From Hymenobacter busanensis (GTDB taxonomy: Bacteria; Bacteroidota; Bacteroidia; Cytophagales; Hymenobacteraceae): a DNA stretch of 64,000 nucleotides. The DNA lies in assembly GCF_008727865.1 (NCBI RefSeq), contig NZ_VTWU01000005.1, positions 62,001 to 126,000 of the forward strand. Direction: 5' to 3'. The position numbers and the translations under genes are program-made. The notes under the pieces were generated by a model. The model was not told where the DNA came from, ran no database searches, and saw only the letters and a list, made by a program, of their open reading frames with translations. Each line of letters opens with the position of its first letter. Position 1 is the stretch's first letter. This document shows, piece after piece, positions 1-8,065 of the stretch.

Positions 1-445
1 TGGCCTGGCGTTCCTCGTCGGTGTGGCCGGCGGCTACCAGGCTGGCCCACTGCACCACGGCGGTTTCGGGCAGGCTGGTGGCCGTGTCGGCGTTGAACTC
101 GATGAGCTTCGGGCCCTCGGCGGTGGGGGCGAGGTCGAAGCGGCCGTAGAGGTGCCAGTGCCGGTCGTCGTTCCAGGAGTGGCGCACGGCCGCCCAGAGG
201 TTTTCGGGAATGGCCAGCAGGCGCAGCAAGTCGTCCGGAATGGGGTCGGGAATGGCCTGCACGAGCATGTCGTAGAGCGTGTCGGCGGCGTTGAGCAGCT
301 CCTCGGCCTGGGCCTCGGTGAGCTGCACGGCTTCGCGGGCGAGGTAAGCGGCGCAGGCATCTTCCACGGCCCAGTCCCAGCCCAGTGCCCGAATGGCGGG
401 CGTTACGTCGCCGCCGAGTGGAATCAAGCGAATGGCAGCAGCCAT
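1..445 (-). CDS. YgiC/glutathionylspermidine synthase-like ATP-grasp protein, N-terminal part (cut by window edge)
   Basis: Reading leftward from an ATG at 445, an open frame of 148 codons runs off the start of the window, so only the N-terminal domain is visible. The segment YGRFDLAP...PKLIEFNADTATSLPE closely resembles the conserved block of the glutathionylspermidine-synthase/YgiC family (E. coli YgiC has a matching LDL...PKLLENNADTPTSL stretch). Members are ATP-grasp C-N ligases; the substrate of YgiC-type proteins is not settled, so no reaction is assigned. The gene starts 4 nt after the stop of the upstream lipoprotein gene, so the two are very probably co-transcribed. This pairing matches ygiB-ygiC of enterobacteria. 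The ATP-binding residues lie beyond the edge and cannot be checked. Confidence 0.85.
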   Translation of the reverse strand, partial: MAAAIRLIPLGGDVTPAIRALGWDWAVEDACAAYLAREAVQLTEAQAEELLNAADTLYDMLVQAIPDPIPDDLLRLLAIPENLWAAVRHSWNDDRHWHLYGRFDLAPTAEGPKLIEFNADTATSLPETAVVQWASLVAAGHTDEERQA

Positions 446-449
446 CTGA

Positions 450-1124
450 CTACCCGCCAAAGCCGCGTCCGCCGAAGCCGCCGCGGCTGCCAAAACCACT
501 GCTGCGGCCCATGCGCGGCGCCGAGCTGCGGTAGGCGCCGCGCGAGAACGTGCGGCTTTCCTGCACGCCCGCTGTGCGCGACGAGCGGCTGCCGACAAAA
601 CCGCGCCCGAAGAAGCCGCGGCCCTGGGTTTCCCGTTCGTGGGCAATGTTCTGGCGCCAGCCCTGGTTGCCGGCCAGCAGGCCGGGATTAGCGTAGTAGC
701 TGGGGTTGGGCGTGAGGAAGCGGCCGGCCATGTAGCCGATACCGCTCCACATCAGCACGTCCATCATGCCGCTGTGGCCCACGCGGTTTTCGGGGTGCTG
801 GCGGCTGTAGTCCTGCATCTGCCGCTGCAGGGCTTGGCCTTGAAGCGTGTCGGTCTTGCCGTCGAAATGGTGCAGGATGGCGGCTACTTCTTCCTTGCCG
901 GCAGGGCGCTCGGCCGTGATTTTCCAGTCGTTGGGCTGCACCTCGGTCATTTCGGTAATGACACCTTGGCTGTAGGTTTCTCCGCTCCAGTCGCCGGCTT
1001 CTTCCGTGTCGGTGCGGTTGTCGGACGAGCAGGCGGGCAACACGGCCAGGCCCAGGCTGGCAGCAGCGGCTACCAGCAGCAGGTTGCGGCGCCAGCTACC
1101 GAGCGGGTAGAAGTTCTTTTTCAT
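450..1124 (-). CDS. YgiB-like (DUF1190-type) glycine/serine-rich lipoprotein
   Basis: 224 aa. An Arg-containing N-terminus and hydrophobic stretch end in a lipobox (LPAC, acylated Cys32), so the product should be a lipoprotein of the cell envelope. The middle has a short hydrophobic GIGYMAGRFL segment (about 130-140). The C-terminal 60 residues are rich in Gly, Arg and Ser and end in GFGGRGFGG. E. coli YgiB is similarly long, has a lipobox, a comparable AGYMMGRL segment and a Gly/Ser-rich tail, and is encoded immediately upstream of the ATP-grasp gene ygiC, as here (4-nt gap). I infer a YgiB-like role from architecture and synteny; sequence identity outside these motifs is low. Function in the family is unknown. 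Confidence 0.7.
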   Translation of the reverse strand: MKKNFYPLGSWRRNLLLVAAAASLGLAVLPACSSDNRTDTEEAGDWSGETYSQGVITEMTEVQPNDWKITAERPAGKEEVAAILHHFDGKTDTLQGQALQRQMQDYSRQHPENRVGHSGMMDVLMWSGIGYMAGRFLTPNPSYYANPGLLAGNQGWRQNIAHERETQGRGFFGRGFVGSRSSRTAGVQESRTFSRGAYRSSAPRMGRSSGFGSRGGFGGRGFGG

Positions 1125-1191
1125 AGCGGTAGGAAAAGGAGTGCGGCAGTTTACGGCAAATCGGCGACGAAGCTCAGGAAAAAAGCGCGGT

Positions 1192-1674
1192 TCAGAACCA
1201 GCGGGCCATCAAGCGGGCCAATTCTTCCAGGTGCTGTTGGTCGGTCGCGTCGAAGTCGTCGAGCTGGTCGCTGTCGACATCGAGCACCGCTACCACAGCC
1301 TCGTTCTTCATGATGGGCACCACGATTTCCGACTTCGACGCGCTGCTGCAGGCAATGTGACCGGGAAACTGCTCCACGTCGGGCACCAGCAAGGTGCGGG
1401 CTTCGGTCCACGCGCTGCCGCACACGCCCTTGCCGCGCCGGATGCGCGTGCAGGCCACCGGGCCCTGAAACGGCCCAAGCACCAACTCGTCGTTTTTCAC
1501 GGCATAGATGCCCACCCAAAAGAAGCCAAAGGTTTCCTTGAGCGCGGCCATGGCGTTGGCTAGGTTGGCCACCAGGTCGTCTTCGCCCGTGGTCAGGGCT
1601 TCGATTTGGGGAAGCAGGGTGCGGTATTGTTCGGCTTTGGAAAGCGAACGGTCAATGAGCAGGTCTTCGGCCAT
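1192..1674 (-). CDS. msrC: Free methionine-(R)-sulfoxide reductase (GAF domain)
   Basis: 160 aa, the usual length of this cytosolic enzyme, which reduces free L-methionine-(R)-S-oxide with thioredoxin. The single GAF domain contains the family segments FFWVGIYA, LGPFQG, IRRGKGVCG and SEIVVPI. The three conserved cysteines are Cys75, Cys85 and Cys109 (corresponding to the catalytic/resolving set of the E. coli enzyme). The ATG at 1674 was chosen because the family begins about 45-50 residues before the GxFWVGIY block; the frame stays open upstream to 1908 but that extension overlaps the ribD 3' end. It lies 67 bp before the lipoprotein gene on the same strand. Role: repair of oxidised methionine. 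Confidence 0.93.
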   Translation of the reverse strand: MAEDLLIDRSLSKAEQYRTLLPQIEALTTGEDDLVANLANAMAALKETFGFFWVGIYAVKNDELVLGPFQGPVACTRIRRGKGVCGSAWTEARTLLVPDVEQFPGHIACSSASKSEIVVPIMKNEAVVAVLDVDSDQLDDFDATDQQHLEELARLMARWF

Positions 1675-1813
1675 GAGCAAGAAATCAGGTGGTAAAACCT
1701 GAGGTATACATTGAAGAAGCGTCGCAAAAGTAGCGGCCACCATAACGCCTGCACCCGCCGGCTTGTTCAGCACAAGACAACTAAGGTTGAGGCATTGCGC
1801 ATTCTCGCCGCTG

Positions 1814-2872
1814 TTAAAAGAACACAAACAGCTCGTCGGGGCCGATGGTGCGTTGCTCGCGCAGGCCGGTGAGGCTGAGCGGCGGGGCCACCACGCCGCC
1901 CGCGCCAATGCGCACTGTGGAGGAGCGCAGCACCCGGATTTCGTCCCACAAGCCGGCGTTGAGCAGCATCTGGTGCAGGGCCGGGCCGCCTTCCACCAGC
2001 ACCGACTGCACCTGCCGGGCGTTCAAATCGTCGAGAATGGCGGGCAGCAGGTCATCGGAGCCCGGCACCGAGACGTAGGTGCGGTTGTCGGCATCCTCGG
2101 CCTGGCCGTGGGTGTAAACGACGGTGGGCTGGCTGCCGTCGAGCAAATGGTGCGTGGCGGGCAGGGTCAGGTTGCGGTCGATGACGAGGCGTAGCGGGTT
2201 GGGGCCGGGCCACTCGCGCACGTTCAGCTGCGGGTTGTCGTTGAGGGCGGTGCGGGTGCCCACCATAATAGACTGCTCCTCGGTGCGCCAGCGGTGCACC
2301 AGCATCTTGGCCGCTGGCCCGCTGATGGCCACCGGCTGCCCCTCGGGCCCGGCCACAAAACCGTCCGTCGATTCGGCCCATTTCAGAATGAAGTAGGGCC
2401 GCTGCCGTTCCTGCACGGTGAAAAACCGGCGGTTCAGCCAGCGGCCTTCTTTCTCAAGCAGGCCGGTTTTTACTTCGATACCAGCTGCCCGCAGCTTCTC
2501 GATGCCGCGGCCCGCCACCAAGGGGTTGGGGTCGAGGTTGCACACCACCACGTCGCGCACGCCCTTGGCAATGAGCAAATCGGCGCAGGGCGGGGTTTTG
2601 CCGAAGTGCGAGCAGGGCTCCAGCGTCACGTACACCCGGCACTGGCCCAGGTCCACGTCGGCCGGCACCGCGGCCAGGGCGTTGACTTCGGCGTGCGGCC
2701 CGCCGTATTGGCGGTGCCACCCTTCGCCCACCACGCGGCCGTTGGCATCGGCCACCACGCAGCCCACCATGGGGTTGGGCCGCGCGTATCCCACGCCCAA
2801 CAGGGCCAGGTCGAGGGCGCGGCGCATCAGTAGCACGTCGGTGGGGGAGAAAGAGGGAGCAGGTTCGGCCAT
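1814..2872 (-). CDS. ribD: Bifunctional diaminohydroxyphosphoribosylaminopyrimidine deaminase / 5-amino-6-(5-phosphoribosylamino)uracil reductase
   Basis: 352 aa; carries out the second and third steps of riboflavin synthesis in the cytosol. The N-terminal cytidine-deaminase-like domain has the zinc site HAE (His60, Glu62) and PCSHFGKTPPC (Cys87, Cys96). The C-terminal reductase domain (about 150-352) has FILKWAESTDGFVAG, an IMVGTRTALNDNPQLNVR segment and VLVEGGPALH. Start at 2872 gives the expected N-terminus just before the deaminase domain. It is transcribed divergently from prmC with 67 bp between the two start codons. Other riboflavin genes are not nearby, which is common outside Bacillus-type operons. 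Confidence 0.97.
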   Translation of the reverse strand: MAEPAPSFSPTDVLLMRRALDLALLGVGYARPNPMVGCVVADANGRVVGEGWHRQYGGPHAEVNALAAVPADVDLGQCRVYVTLEPCSHFGKTPPCADLLIAKGVRDVVVCNLDPNPLVAGRGIEKLRAAGIEVKTGLLEKEGRWLNRRFFTVQERQRPYFILKWAESTDGFVAGPEGQPVAISGPAAKMLVHRWRTEEQSIMVGTRTALNDNPQLNVREWPGPNPLRLVIDRNLTLPATHHLLDGSQPTVVYTHGQAEDADNRTYVSVPGSDDLLPAILDDLNARQVQSVLVEGGPALHQMLLNAGLWDEIRVLRSSTVRIGAGGVVAPPLSLTGLREQRTIGPDELFVFF

Positions 2873-2926
2873 AAGCCAAATATAGGCGAGGAAAGAGGTG
2901 CCCGCACCGTGCCTGCGGGCAAGAGC

Positions 2927-2934
2927 TACCTTTG
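2927..2934 (+). promoter_or_regulatory. Putative -7 promoter element (TACCTTTG) of prmC
   Basis: TACCTTTG fits the Bacteroidota -7 consensus TAnnTTTG and ends only 5 nt before the prmC ATG, which would place the transcript start at or beside the start codon. No clear -33 TTTG is seen at the usual distance, so this rests on one motif. Confidence 0.4.
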
Positions 2935-2939
2935 CCTGC

Positions 2940-3800
2940 ATGACCGTTCGCCAGCTCACCGACCACCTCGCGCAGCAATTGCAGGCCGTGTACCAGCCGC
3001 CCGAAGCCGCCAGCATGGCCGCGCTGGTGATGGAGCACCTGCTGCAGTTCGATTCCTTGCAGCGCCGCATGCGCTCGGCCGAGGACGTGCCGGCCGATGT
3101 ACTGGCGCAGGCCGAGGCGCTATTGCCGCGCCTGCTGCGCCACGAGCCGGTGCAGTACGTGCTCGGCACCGCGCATTTCTACGGTCTGGAGCTGGTGGTG
3201 ACGCCCGCCACGCTCATTCCGCGCCCCGAAACCGAGGAGTTGGTGGCGCTGATTGCCCAGGAGCAAGCCGGCCGCCGCGGGCTGTGCCTGCTCGACGTAG
3301 GCACCGGCAGCGGCTGCATTCCCATTGCCCTCAGCCGCGAGCTGCCCGGTAGCCAGGTCTGGGGCCTCGATATATCCACCGAGGCCTTGGCCGTAGCCCG
3401 CCAGAACGGCCAGCGCTACGCCCCGCAGGTGGAGTGGCTGCAAGCCGATATCCTGACCCAGGACCCGCCCCAAATTGAACCCGCCAGCCTCGACGTGCTG
3501 GTAAGCAACCCGCCGTACGTGCGCGAGTCGGAACATGCGCTGATGCGGCCGAACGTGCTCGACTTCGAGCCGCACACGGCCTTGTTTGTGCCCGATGCCG
3601 ACCCGCTGCTGTTCTACCGGCGCCTGGTTACGCTGGGCCGACAATTGCTGCGGCCCGGCGGGGCTATCTACTTTGAAATCAACGAAGCCCTGCCCGCCGA
3701 AACCGTGGCGCTGCTGGAGCAGCAGGGCTACCACACCGCCCGCTCCCTGCCCGACCTGACGGGCCGCCCGCGCATGGTGCGGGCCACCTGGCCGGGCTAA
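2940..3800 (+). CDS. prmC: Peptide chain release factor N5-glutamine methyltransferase
   Basis: 286 aa, normal for PrmC/HemK, which methylates the Gln of the GGQ motif in release factors RF1/RF2 using S-adenosylmethionine. The N-terminal helical domain includes RHEPVQYVLGTAHFYG and IPRPETEELV (about 67-102). The SAM motif is DVGTGSGC at 119-126, and the catalytic NPPY sits at 190-193. ATG 2940 is chosen over an upstream in-frame ATG at 2898, because the longer version would be translated through the promoter-like sequence and adds a non-family Pro/Arg-rich leader. It is divergent from ribD; 80 bp separate it from the next gene on the same strand. Confidence 0.97.
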   Translation: MTVRQLTDHLAQQLQAVYQPPEAASMAALVMEHLLQFDSLQRRMRSAEDVPADVLAQAEALLPRLLRHEPVQYVLGTAHFYGLELVVTPATLIPRPETEELVALIAQEQAGRRGLCLLDVGTGSGCIPIALSRELPGSQVWGLDISTEALAVARQNGQRYAPQVEWLQADILTQDPPQIEPASLDVLVSNPPYVRESEHALMRPNVLDFEPHTALFVPDADPLLFYRRLVTLGRQLLRPGGAIYFEINEALPAETVALLEQQGYHTARSLPDLTGRPRMVRATWPG

Positions 3801-3841
3801 GGCGTGGTATTTTGGCCGGACTTGGTATGCCTGAAAAGGCC

Positions 3842-3849
3842 TACCTTTG
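3842..3849 (+). promoter_or_regulatory. Putative -7 promoter element (TACCTTTG) of the nucleotide-sugar operon
   Basis: TACCTTTG lies 31 nt before the ATG at 3881 and heads a run of six co-directional sugar-nucleotide genes. It matches the Bacteroidota -7 consensus; no convincing -33 element was found. Confidence 0.4.
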
Positions 3850-3880
3850 CCCGCCGCAAACTTCCACTTTACTTCCCCCA

Positions 3881-4483
3881 ATGCCCGACGCTCCCGCTTA
3901 TTTTGCCCACCCCACGGCCATCCTCGACGAAGGCTGCCGGATTGGGGCCGGCACGCGCATCTGGCATTTTTGCCACGTCAGCGGTGGTGCCGAGCTGGGC
4001 GACGGTTGCAGCCTGGGCCAGAACGTGTTTGTGGCCGACGGCGTGAAGCTGGGCCACAACGTGAAGGTGCAGAACAACGTGAGCCTCTACACCGGCGTAG
4101 AATGCGCCGACGATGTGTTTCTGGGGCCGTCGGTGGTGTTTACCAACGTGCGCAACCCGCGCTCGGCTGTGCCGCGCCGCCACGAGTACCAGCCCACCCG
4201 GCTGGGCCGCGGCGTAACGGTGGGGGCCAACGCCACCATCGTCTGCGGCGTGAACTTGGGCGAGTATGCCTTCGTGGGAGCTGGGGCGGTGGTCACGCGC
4301 GACGTGCCAGCCTACGCCCTCGTGTACGGCACCCCGGCCAAGCGCCGCGGCTGGATGAGCCGCCTCGGGCACCGCCTGCAGTTCGACGCCCAGGGCTATG
4401 CCTCCTGCCCCGAAAGCGGCGAGGTGTACAGCCTCGGGCGCAGCGGCACGCTAACTTGTATTACTCCCGCCTCCAACGCGTAA
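3881..4483 (+). CDS. WbpD/WlbB-like N-acetyltransferase (left-handed beta-helix), UDP-amino-sugar type
   Basis: 200 aa. The protein consists of hexapeptide repeats (for example CRIGAGTRIWHFCHVSGGAELG, then NVKVQNNVSLYTGVEC and TVGANATIVCGVNLGEYAFVGAG), predicting a trimeric left-handed beta-helix acetyltransferase. The IWHF...VSGGAELG and VFTNVRNPRS segments are typical of WbpD/WlbB enzymes, which acetylate UDP-2-acetamido-3-amino-dideoxy-glucuronate with acetyl-CoA. ATG 3881 follows the promoter-like sequence and gives the family N-terminus. The next gene, a UDP-HexNAc dehydrogenase, starts 10 nt later, fitting a WbpA-WbpD-type route; the dehydrogenase WbpB and aminotransferase WbpE that would link them are absent here. 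The exact sugar is therefore uncertain. Confidence 0.85.
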   Translation: MPDAPAYFAHPTAILDEGCRIGAGTRIWHFCHVSGGAELGDGCSLGQNVFVADGVKLGHNVKVQNNVSLYTGVECADDVFLGPSVVFTNVRNPRSAVPRRHEYQPTRLGRGVTVGANATIVCGVNLGEYAFVGAGAVVTRDVPAYALVYGTPAKRRGWMSRLGHRLQFDAQGYASCPESGEVYSLGRSGTLTCITPASNA

Positions 4484-4493
4484 CGAACTTCCT

Positions 4494-5789
4494 GTGTACG
4501 AACAGTTATTAACCAAAGAAGCCAAACTGGCCGTTATCGGCCTCGGCTACGTGGGTCTGCCCATTGCTCTCGAATTTGCCCGCAAAATCAGCGTCATCGG
4601 CTTCGACATCAACGCCCAGCGCGTGGCCATGATGCAGAACCGCCAAGACCCCAGCGGCGAGCTGGAAGCCGAGGCGTTTGACGGTTGCGACATCACCTTC
4701 ACCGACTCGCTCGACGTGCTGCGCGAGGCCCGCTTCTTCATCGTGGCCGTGCCCACGCCCATCGACGAGCACGCCATGCCCGACCTGAAGCCGCTCATCG
4801 GTGCTTCTACCTCGGTGGGCAAGGTGCTCAAAGCCGGCGACTACGTGGTGTACGAATCGACCGTGTACCCGGGCTGCACCGAAGACGACTGTATTCCGAT
4901 CCTGGAGCGCGAGTCGGGCTTGAAATTTCCCACCGACTTCAAAGTCGGCTACTCGCCCGAGCGCATCAACCCCGGCGACAAAGAGCACACCCTCTCGCGC
5001 ATCGTGAAAGTGGTGAGCGGCTGCGACGAAGAGTCGCTGGAGGAAATTGCCAAGACCTACGAGCTGGTGGTATCGGCCGGTGTGCACCGCGCCTCGTCCA
5101 TCAAGGTTGCCGAAGCCGCCAAGATCATCGAAAACACCCAGCGCGACGTGAACATTGCGCTGATGAATGAGCTGTCGATGATTTTTGACCGCATGAGCAT
5201 CAACACTTTCGAGGTGCTGGAAGCGGCCGGTACCAAGTGGAACTTCCTCAAGTTTTCGCCCGGTCTGGTGGGCGGCCACTGCATCGGTGTCGACCCCTAC
5301 TACCTGACTTACAAGGCCAAAGAGCTGGGCTACGACGCGAAGGTTATCCTCTCGGGCCGCACCACCAACGACGGCATGGGCGCCTACATCGCGCGCAAAA
5401 CCGTGCAGATGATGATCAAGCAGGGCAAGGACGTGGCCAAGTCGCACGTGCTGGTGATGGGCGCTACGTTCAAGGAAAACGTGGAGGACATCCGCAACTC
5501 CAAGGTGGCCGACGTGATTACCGAGCTGAAGAACTTCTCGGTGAATGTGGACATCGTGGACCCGCACGCCGACTCGGATGAGCTGCACCACGAGTACGGC
5601 TTCCGCCTGACCCCGGAAGACCAGATGCGCACCGACTACGACGCCGTGGTGGTGGCCGTGAGCCACAAGCCCTACACGGAAAAGGACGAGGCTTACTTCA
5701 AGTCGATTACGGCGCCCAACGCGGTGCTCGTCGACGTGAAAGGCATGTTCCGCAACAAGATGGCCGACCTCCACTACTGGAGCCTGTAA
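4494..5789 (+). CDS. UDP-N-acetyl-hexosamine 6-dehydrogenase (nucleotide-sugar dehydrogenase, WbpA/TviB type)
   Basis: 431 aa, full length for the family. It oxidises C6 of a UDP-HexNAc to the uronate with two NAD+. The N-terminal Rossmann motif is GLGYVG (16-21); the central dimerisation domain and catalytic loop GGHCIGVDPYYL contain Cys263; the C-terminal UDP-binding domain has GATFKENVEDIRNSK. The last segment is the signature of the WbpA/TviB group rather than UDP-glucose dehydrogenases. No ATG exists before residue 45, so the start is the GTG at 4494, giving MYEQLLTKEAKLAVIGLGYVG. The gene follows the acetyltransferase by 10 nt and precedes galE by 98 bp, a spacer filled by an inverted repeat. 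Confidence 0.95.
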   Translation: MYEQLLTKEAKLAVIGLGYVGLPIALEFARKISVIGFDINAQRVAMMQNRQDPSGELEAEAFDGCDITFTDSLDVLREARFFIVAVPTPIDEHAMPDLKPLIGASTSVGKVLKAGDYVVYESTVYPGCTEDDCIPILERESGLKFPTDFKVGYSPERINPGDKEHTLSRIVKVVSGCDEESLEEIAKTYELVVSAGVHRASSIKVAEAAKIIENTQRDVNIALMNELSMIFDRMSINTFEVLEAAGTKWNFLKFSPGLVGGHCIGVDPYYLTYKAKELGYDAKVILSGRTTNDGMGAYIARKTVQMMIKQGKDVAKSHVLVMGATFKENVEDIRNSKVADVITELKNFSVNVDIVDPHADSDELHHEYGFRLTPEDQMRTDYDAVVVAVSHKPYTEKDEAYFKSITAPNAVLVDVKGMFRNKMADLHYWSL

Positions 5790-5802
5790 ACTGAATTGTC
5801 AG

Positions 5803-5873
5803 ATGGTTGGATGGCTAAATGGCTGGTCGTGCATACAAGGCAAGAACAAACAGCCATTTAGCCATCCACCCAT
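5803..5873. repeat. Intergenic inverted repeat A1 (ATGGCTAAATGGCT family)
   Basis: Arms 5803-5825 and 5851-5873 are 23 nt each and pair at 22 of 23 positions; the loop is 25 nt. The arms are built from repeats of AATGGCT or ATGGCTAA. The element starts 13 nt after the dehydrogenase stop, and its flank (another TTAGCCATTTG) runs up to the galE ATG. Three related copies lie at 6921, 9177 and 23812. Confidence 0.9.
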
Positions 5874-5887
5874 TTAGCCATTTGACC

Positions 5888-6919
5888 ATGAAAAAGATTC
5901 TCGTTACGGGCGGCGCGGGCTACATCGGCTCGCACACGGTGGTGGCCTTGCAGGAAGCGGGCTTCGAGCCAATTATCGTTGATAACTACGTCAATTCCAG
6001 TGTCTCGGTGTTGGAAGGGCTGCGGGCCATTCTGGGCGCTGAGGTGAAGCACTACGACGTGGACTGCACCGATAAGGCTGCGTTCCGGGGTGTGTTTGAG
6101 GCCGAGCCTGATCTGGCGGGCGTGATTCACTTTGCGGCCTACAAAGCCGTAGGCGAATCGGTGCAGAAGCCGCTGATGTACTTCCAGAACAACGTCGGCT
6201 CGTTGCTGGTGCTGCTGGAGCTGATGGCGGAGTTTAAGGTGACGAACCTGGTTTTCTCGTCGTCGTGCACCGTGTACGGCGTGCCCGACCAACTGCCCGT
6301 AACCGAAGAAACGCCGACCAAGCCCGCCAACTCGCCCTACGGCCGCACCAAGCAGATGTGCGAAGACATTCTGCGCGACCTGGCCCAGGCGCCCGACAAC
6401 GAGGTGAAAACCATTCTGCTGCGCTACTTCAACCCGGTAGGGGCGCATCCGTCGGCCCTCATTGGCGAGCTGCCGCTGGGTGTACCGCAGAATCTGATTC
6501 CGTTTGTAACGCAAACGGCCGCGGGCATCCGGGAAAAGCTCACCATCTACGGCGACACCTACGACACCCCCGACGGCACCAACATCCGCGACTACGTGCA
6601 CGTGGTGGACCTGGCCAAAGCCCACGTGGTGGCCGTGCAACGTCTGCTGCAAGCGCAAAGCACCGCCGTGGAAACCTATAACGTGGGCACCGGCCGCGGC
6701 AACTCGGTGCTGGAAGTGGTGCACGCCTTCGAGCGCGCTACGGGCCAGAAGCTCAACTACGTCATCGGGCCCCCGCGTGCCGGCGACGTGCCGGCCATCT
6801 ACGCCGACGTGACCAAAGCCACGGCCGAGCTGGGTTTCCAAACGACTTCTACCCTGGAAGAGGCACTGGCCAGCGCTTGGCGGTGGCAACAGCACCTGGG
6901 CGAAACGGCCAAAGGCTAA
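5888..6919 (+). CDS. galE: UDP-glucose 4-epimerase
   Basis: 343 aa extended short-chain dehydrogenase that interconverts UDP-glucose and UDP-galactose with bound NAD+. Seen in the sequence: the Rossmann motif TGGAGYIGSH (7-16), VIHFAAYKAVGESVQKP, the SSSCTVYG segment, catalytic Tyr151-x3-Lys155, LLRYFNPVGAHPS and GTNIRDYVHVVDLA. ATG 5888 gives the canonical MKKILVTGGAGYIG start; an upstream in-frame ATG at 5819 lies inside the repeat. It is the third gene of the nucleotide-sugar run. Both flanking spacers carry repeat-A elements, so the mRNA of this gene should be bracketed by hairpins. Confidence 0.97.
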   Translation: MKKILVTGGAGYIGSHTVVALQEAGFEPIIVDNYVNSSVSVLEGLRAILGAEVKHYDVDCTDKAAFRGVFEAEPDLAGVIHFAAYKAVGESVQKPLMYFQNNVGSLLVLLELMAEFKVTNLVFSSSCTVYGVPDQLPVTEETPTKPANSPYGRTKQMCEDILRDLAQAPDNEVKTILLRYFNPVGAHPSALIGELPLGVPQNLIPFVTQTAAGIREKLTIYGDTYDTPDGTNIRDYVHVVDLAKAHVVAVQRLLQAQSTAVETYNVGTGRGNSVLEVVHAFERATGQKLNYVIGPPRAGDVPAIYADVTKATAELGFQTTSTLEEALASAWRWQQHLGETAKG

Positions 6920-6920
6920 C

Positions 6921-6988
6921 TTGTCAAATGGCTGAATGGCTGCTTGTTTTGCTACCCCAGAGCAGCCAGCCATTTAGCCATTTAACAA
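6921..6988. repeat. Intergenic inverted repeat A2 (ATGGCTAAATGGCT family)
   Basis: Arms 6921-6942 and 6967-6988 (22 nt) pair at 20 of 22 positions around a 24-nt loop. The left arm begins immediately after the galE stop codon, and the right end continues as CAATTCAACC before rfbB. The loop core TTGTTTTGCTA...GAGCA is shared with copies A3 and A4, so this is a related sequence family. Confidence 0.9.
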
Positions 6989-7004
6989 TTCAACCAATTA
7001 AGAA

Positions 7005-8060
7005 ATGAAAATCATTATCACCGGCGGGGCCGGCTTCATTGGGTCGCACGTGGTGCGCCTGTTCGTGACCAAGTACCCCGAGTACCAGATTCTGAACCTG
7101 GACGCGCTGACCTACGCGGGCAACCTGGAGAACCTGCGCGACATCGAGAATGCGCCCAACTACCGCTTCGTGAAGGGCGACCTGACCGACCAGGCCTTTG
7201 TCGACCAACTCTTCGCCACCGAAGAGCCCGACGCGGTGATTCACCTCGCCGCCGAGTCGCACGTAGACCGTAGCATCACCGACCCGCTGGCGTTTGTGAA
7301 AACCAACGTGCTGGGCACCGTGCACCTGCTGAACGCGGCCCGCAACCTGTGGCAGCCGCCGGGCTACGAGGGCAAGGTGTTCTACCACGTGAGCACCGAC
7401 GAAGTGTACGGCTCGCTGGAAATGGGCACCGACATGTTCACCGAAAGCACCGCCTACGACCCCCGGTCGCCGTACTCGGCCTCCAAGGCGTCGTCGGACC
7501 ACTTCGTGCGGGCCTGGTACCACACCTACCACATGCCGGTGAAAATCAGCAACTGCTCGAACAACTACGGCCCCAACCACTTCCCCGAGAAGCTCATTCC
7601 GCTGGCCCTGCACCGCATCCAGAAGGGCGAGGCCATTCCGGTGTACGGCAAGGGCGAGAACGTGCGCGACTGGTTGTTCGTGAAAGACCACGCCACGGCC
7701 ATCGACGCGGTGTTTCACCAGGGCAAAGTGGGCGAAACCTACAACATTGGCGGGGTGAACGAGTGGAAGAACCTCGACCTGATTCACCTGCTCTGCGACG
7801 TGATGGACGAGAAGATGGGCCAGCCCCAAGGCACCTCGCGCCAGCTCATCAAGTTCGTCACCGACCGCGCCGGCCACGACCTGCGCTACGCCATCGACTC
7901 GTCGAAAATCATGAACGAGTTGGGCTGGAAACCCTCCGTCACCTTCGAGCAAGGCCTGCGCCAGACCGTCGACTGGTACTTCGACAACCAGGAATGGCTG
8001 CAGAACGTGACCAGCGGCCACTACCAGGATTACTACCGCCAGCAGTACGCGGCTAGATAA
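7005..8060 (+). CDS. rfbB: dTDP-glucose 4,6-dehydratase
   Basis: 351 aa. It converts dTDP-glucose to dTDP-4-keto-6-deoxyglucose, the branch point to dTDP-L-rhamnose and other deoxysugars. Motifs: GGAGFIGSHVVRLF at the N-terminus, LDALTYAGNLENL, LAAESHVDRSI, the catalytic STDEVYG loop, Tyr157-x3-Lys161, and NCSNNYGPNHFPEKLIP, all diagnostic of RmlB/RfbB. The ATG at 7005 directly precedes the Rossmann motif. rfbA lies two genes downstream, but rfbC and rfbD are not in the window, so rhamnose synthesis is incomplete here. Confidence 0.97.
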   Translation: MKIIITGGAGFIGSHVVRLFVTKYPEYQILNLDALTYAGNLENLRDIENAPNYRFVKGDLTDQAFVDQLFATEEPDAVIHLAAESHVDRSITDPLAFVKTNVLGTVHLLNAARNLWQPPGYEGKVFYHVSTDEVYGSLEMGTDMFTESTAYDPRSPYSASKASSDHFVRAWYHTYHMPVKISNCSNNYGPNHFPEKLIPLALHRIQKGEAIPVYGKGENVRDWLFVKDHATAIDAVFHQGKVGETYNIGGVNEWKNLDLIHLLCDVMDEKMGQPQGTSRQLIKFVTDRAGHDLRYAIDSSKIMNELGWKPSVTFEQGLRQTVDWYFDNQEWLQNVTSGHYQDYYRQQYAAR

Positions 8061-8065
8061 TGTGA

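Noticed and set aside
4509-5774. Long open frame (421 codons) opposite the UDP-HexNAc dehydrogenase gene
   Set aside because: Composition is rich in Val, His, Gly and Ala and shows no family motif; such antisense frames are usual in high-GC DNA, and the sense gene is well supported.
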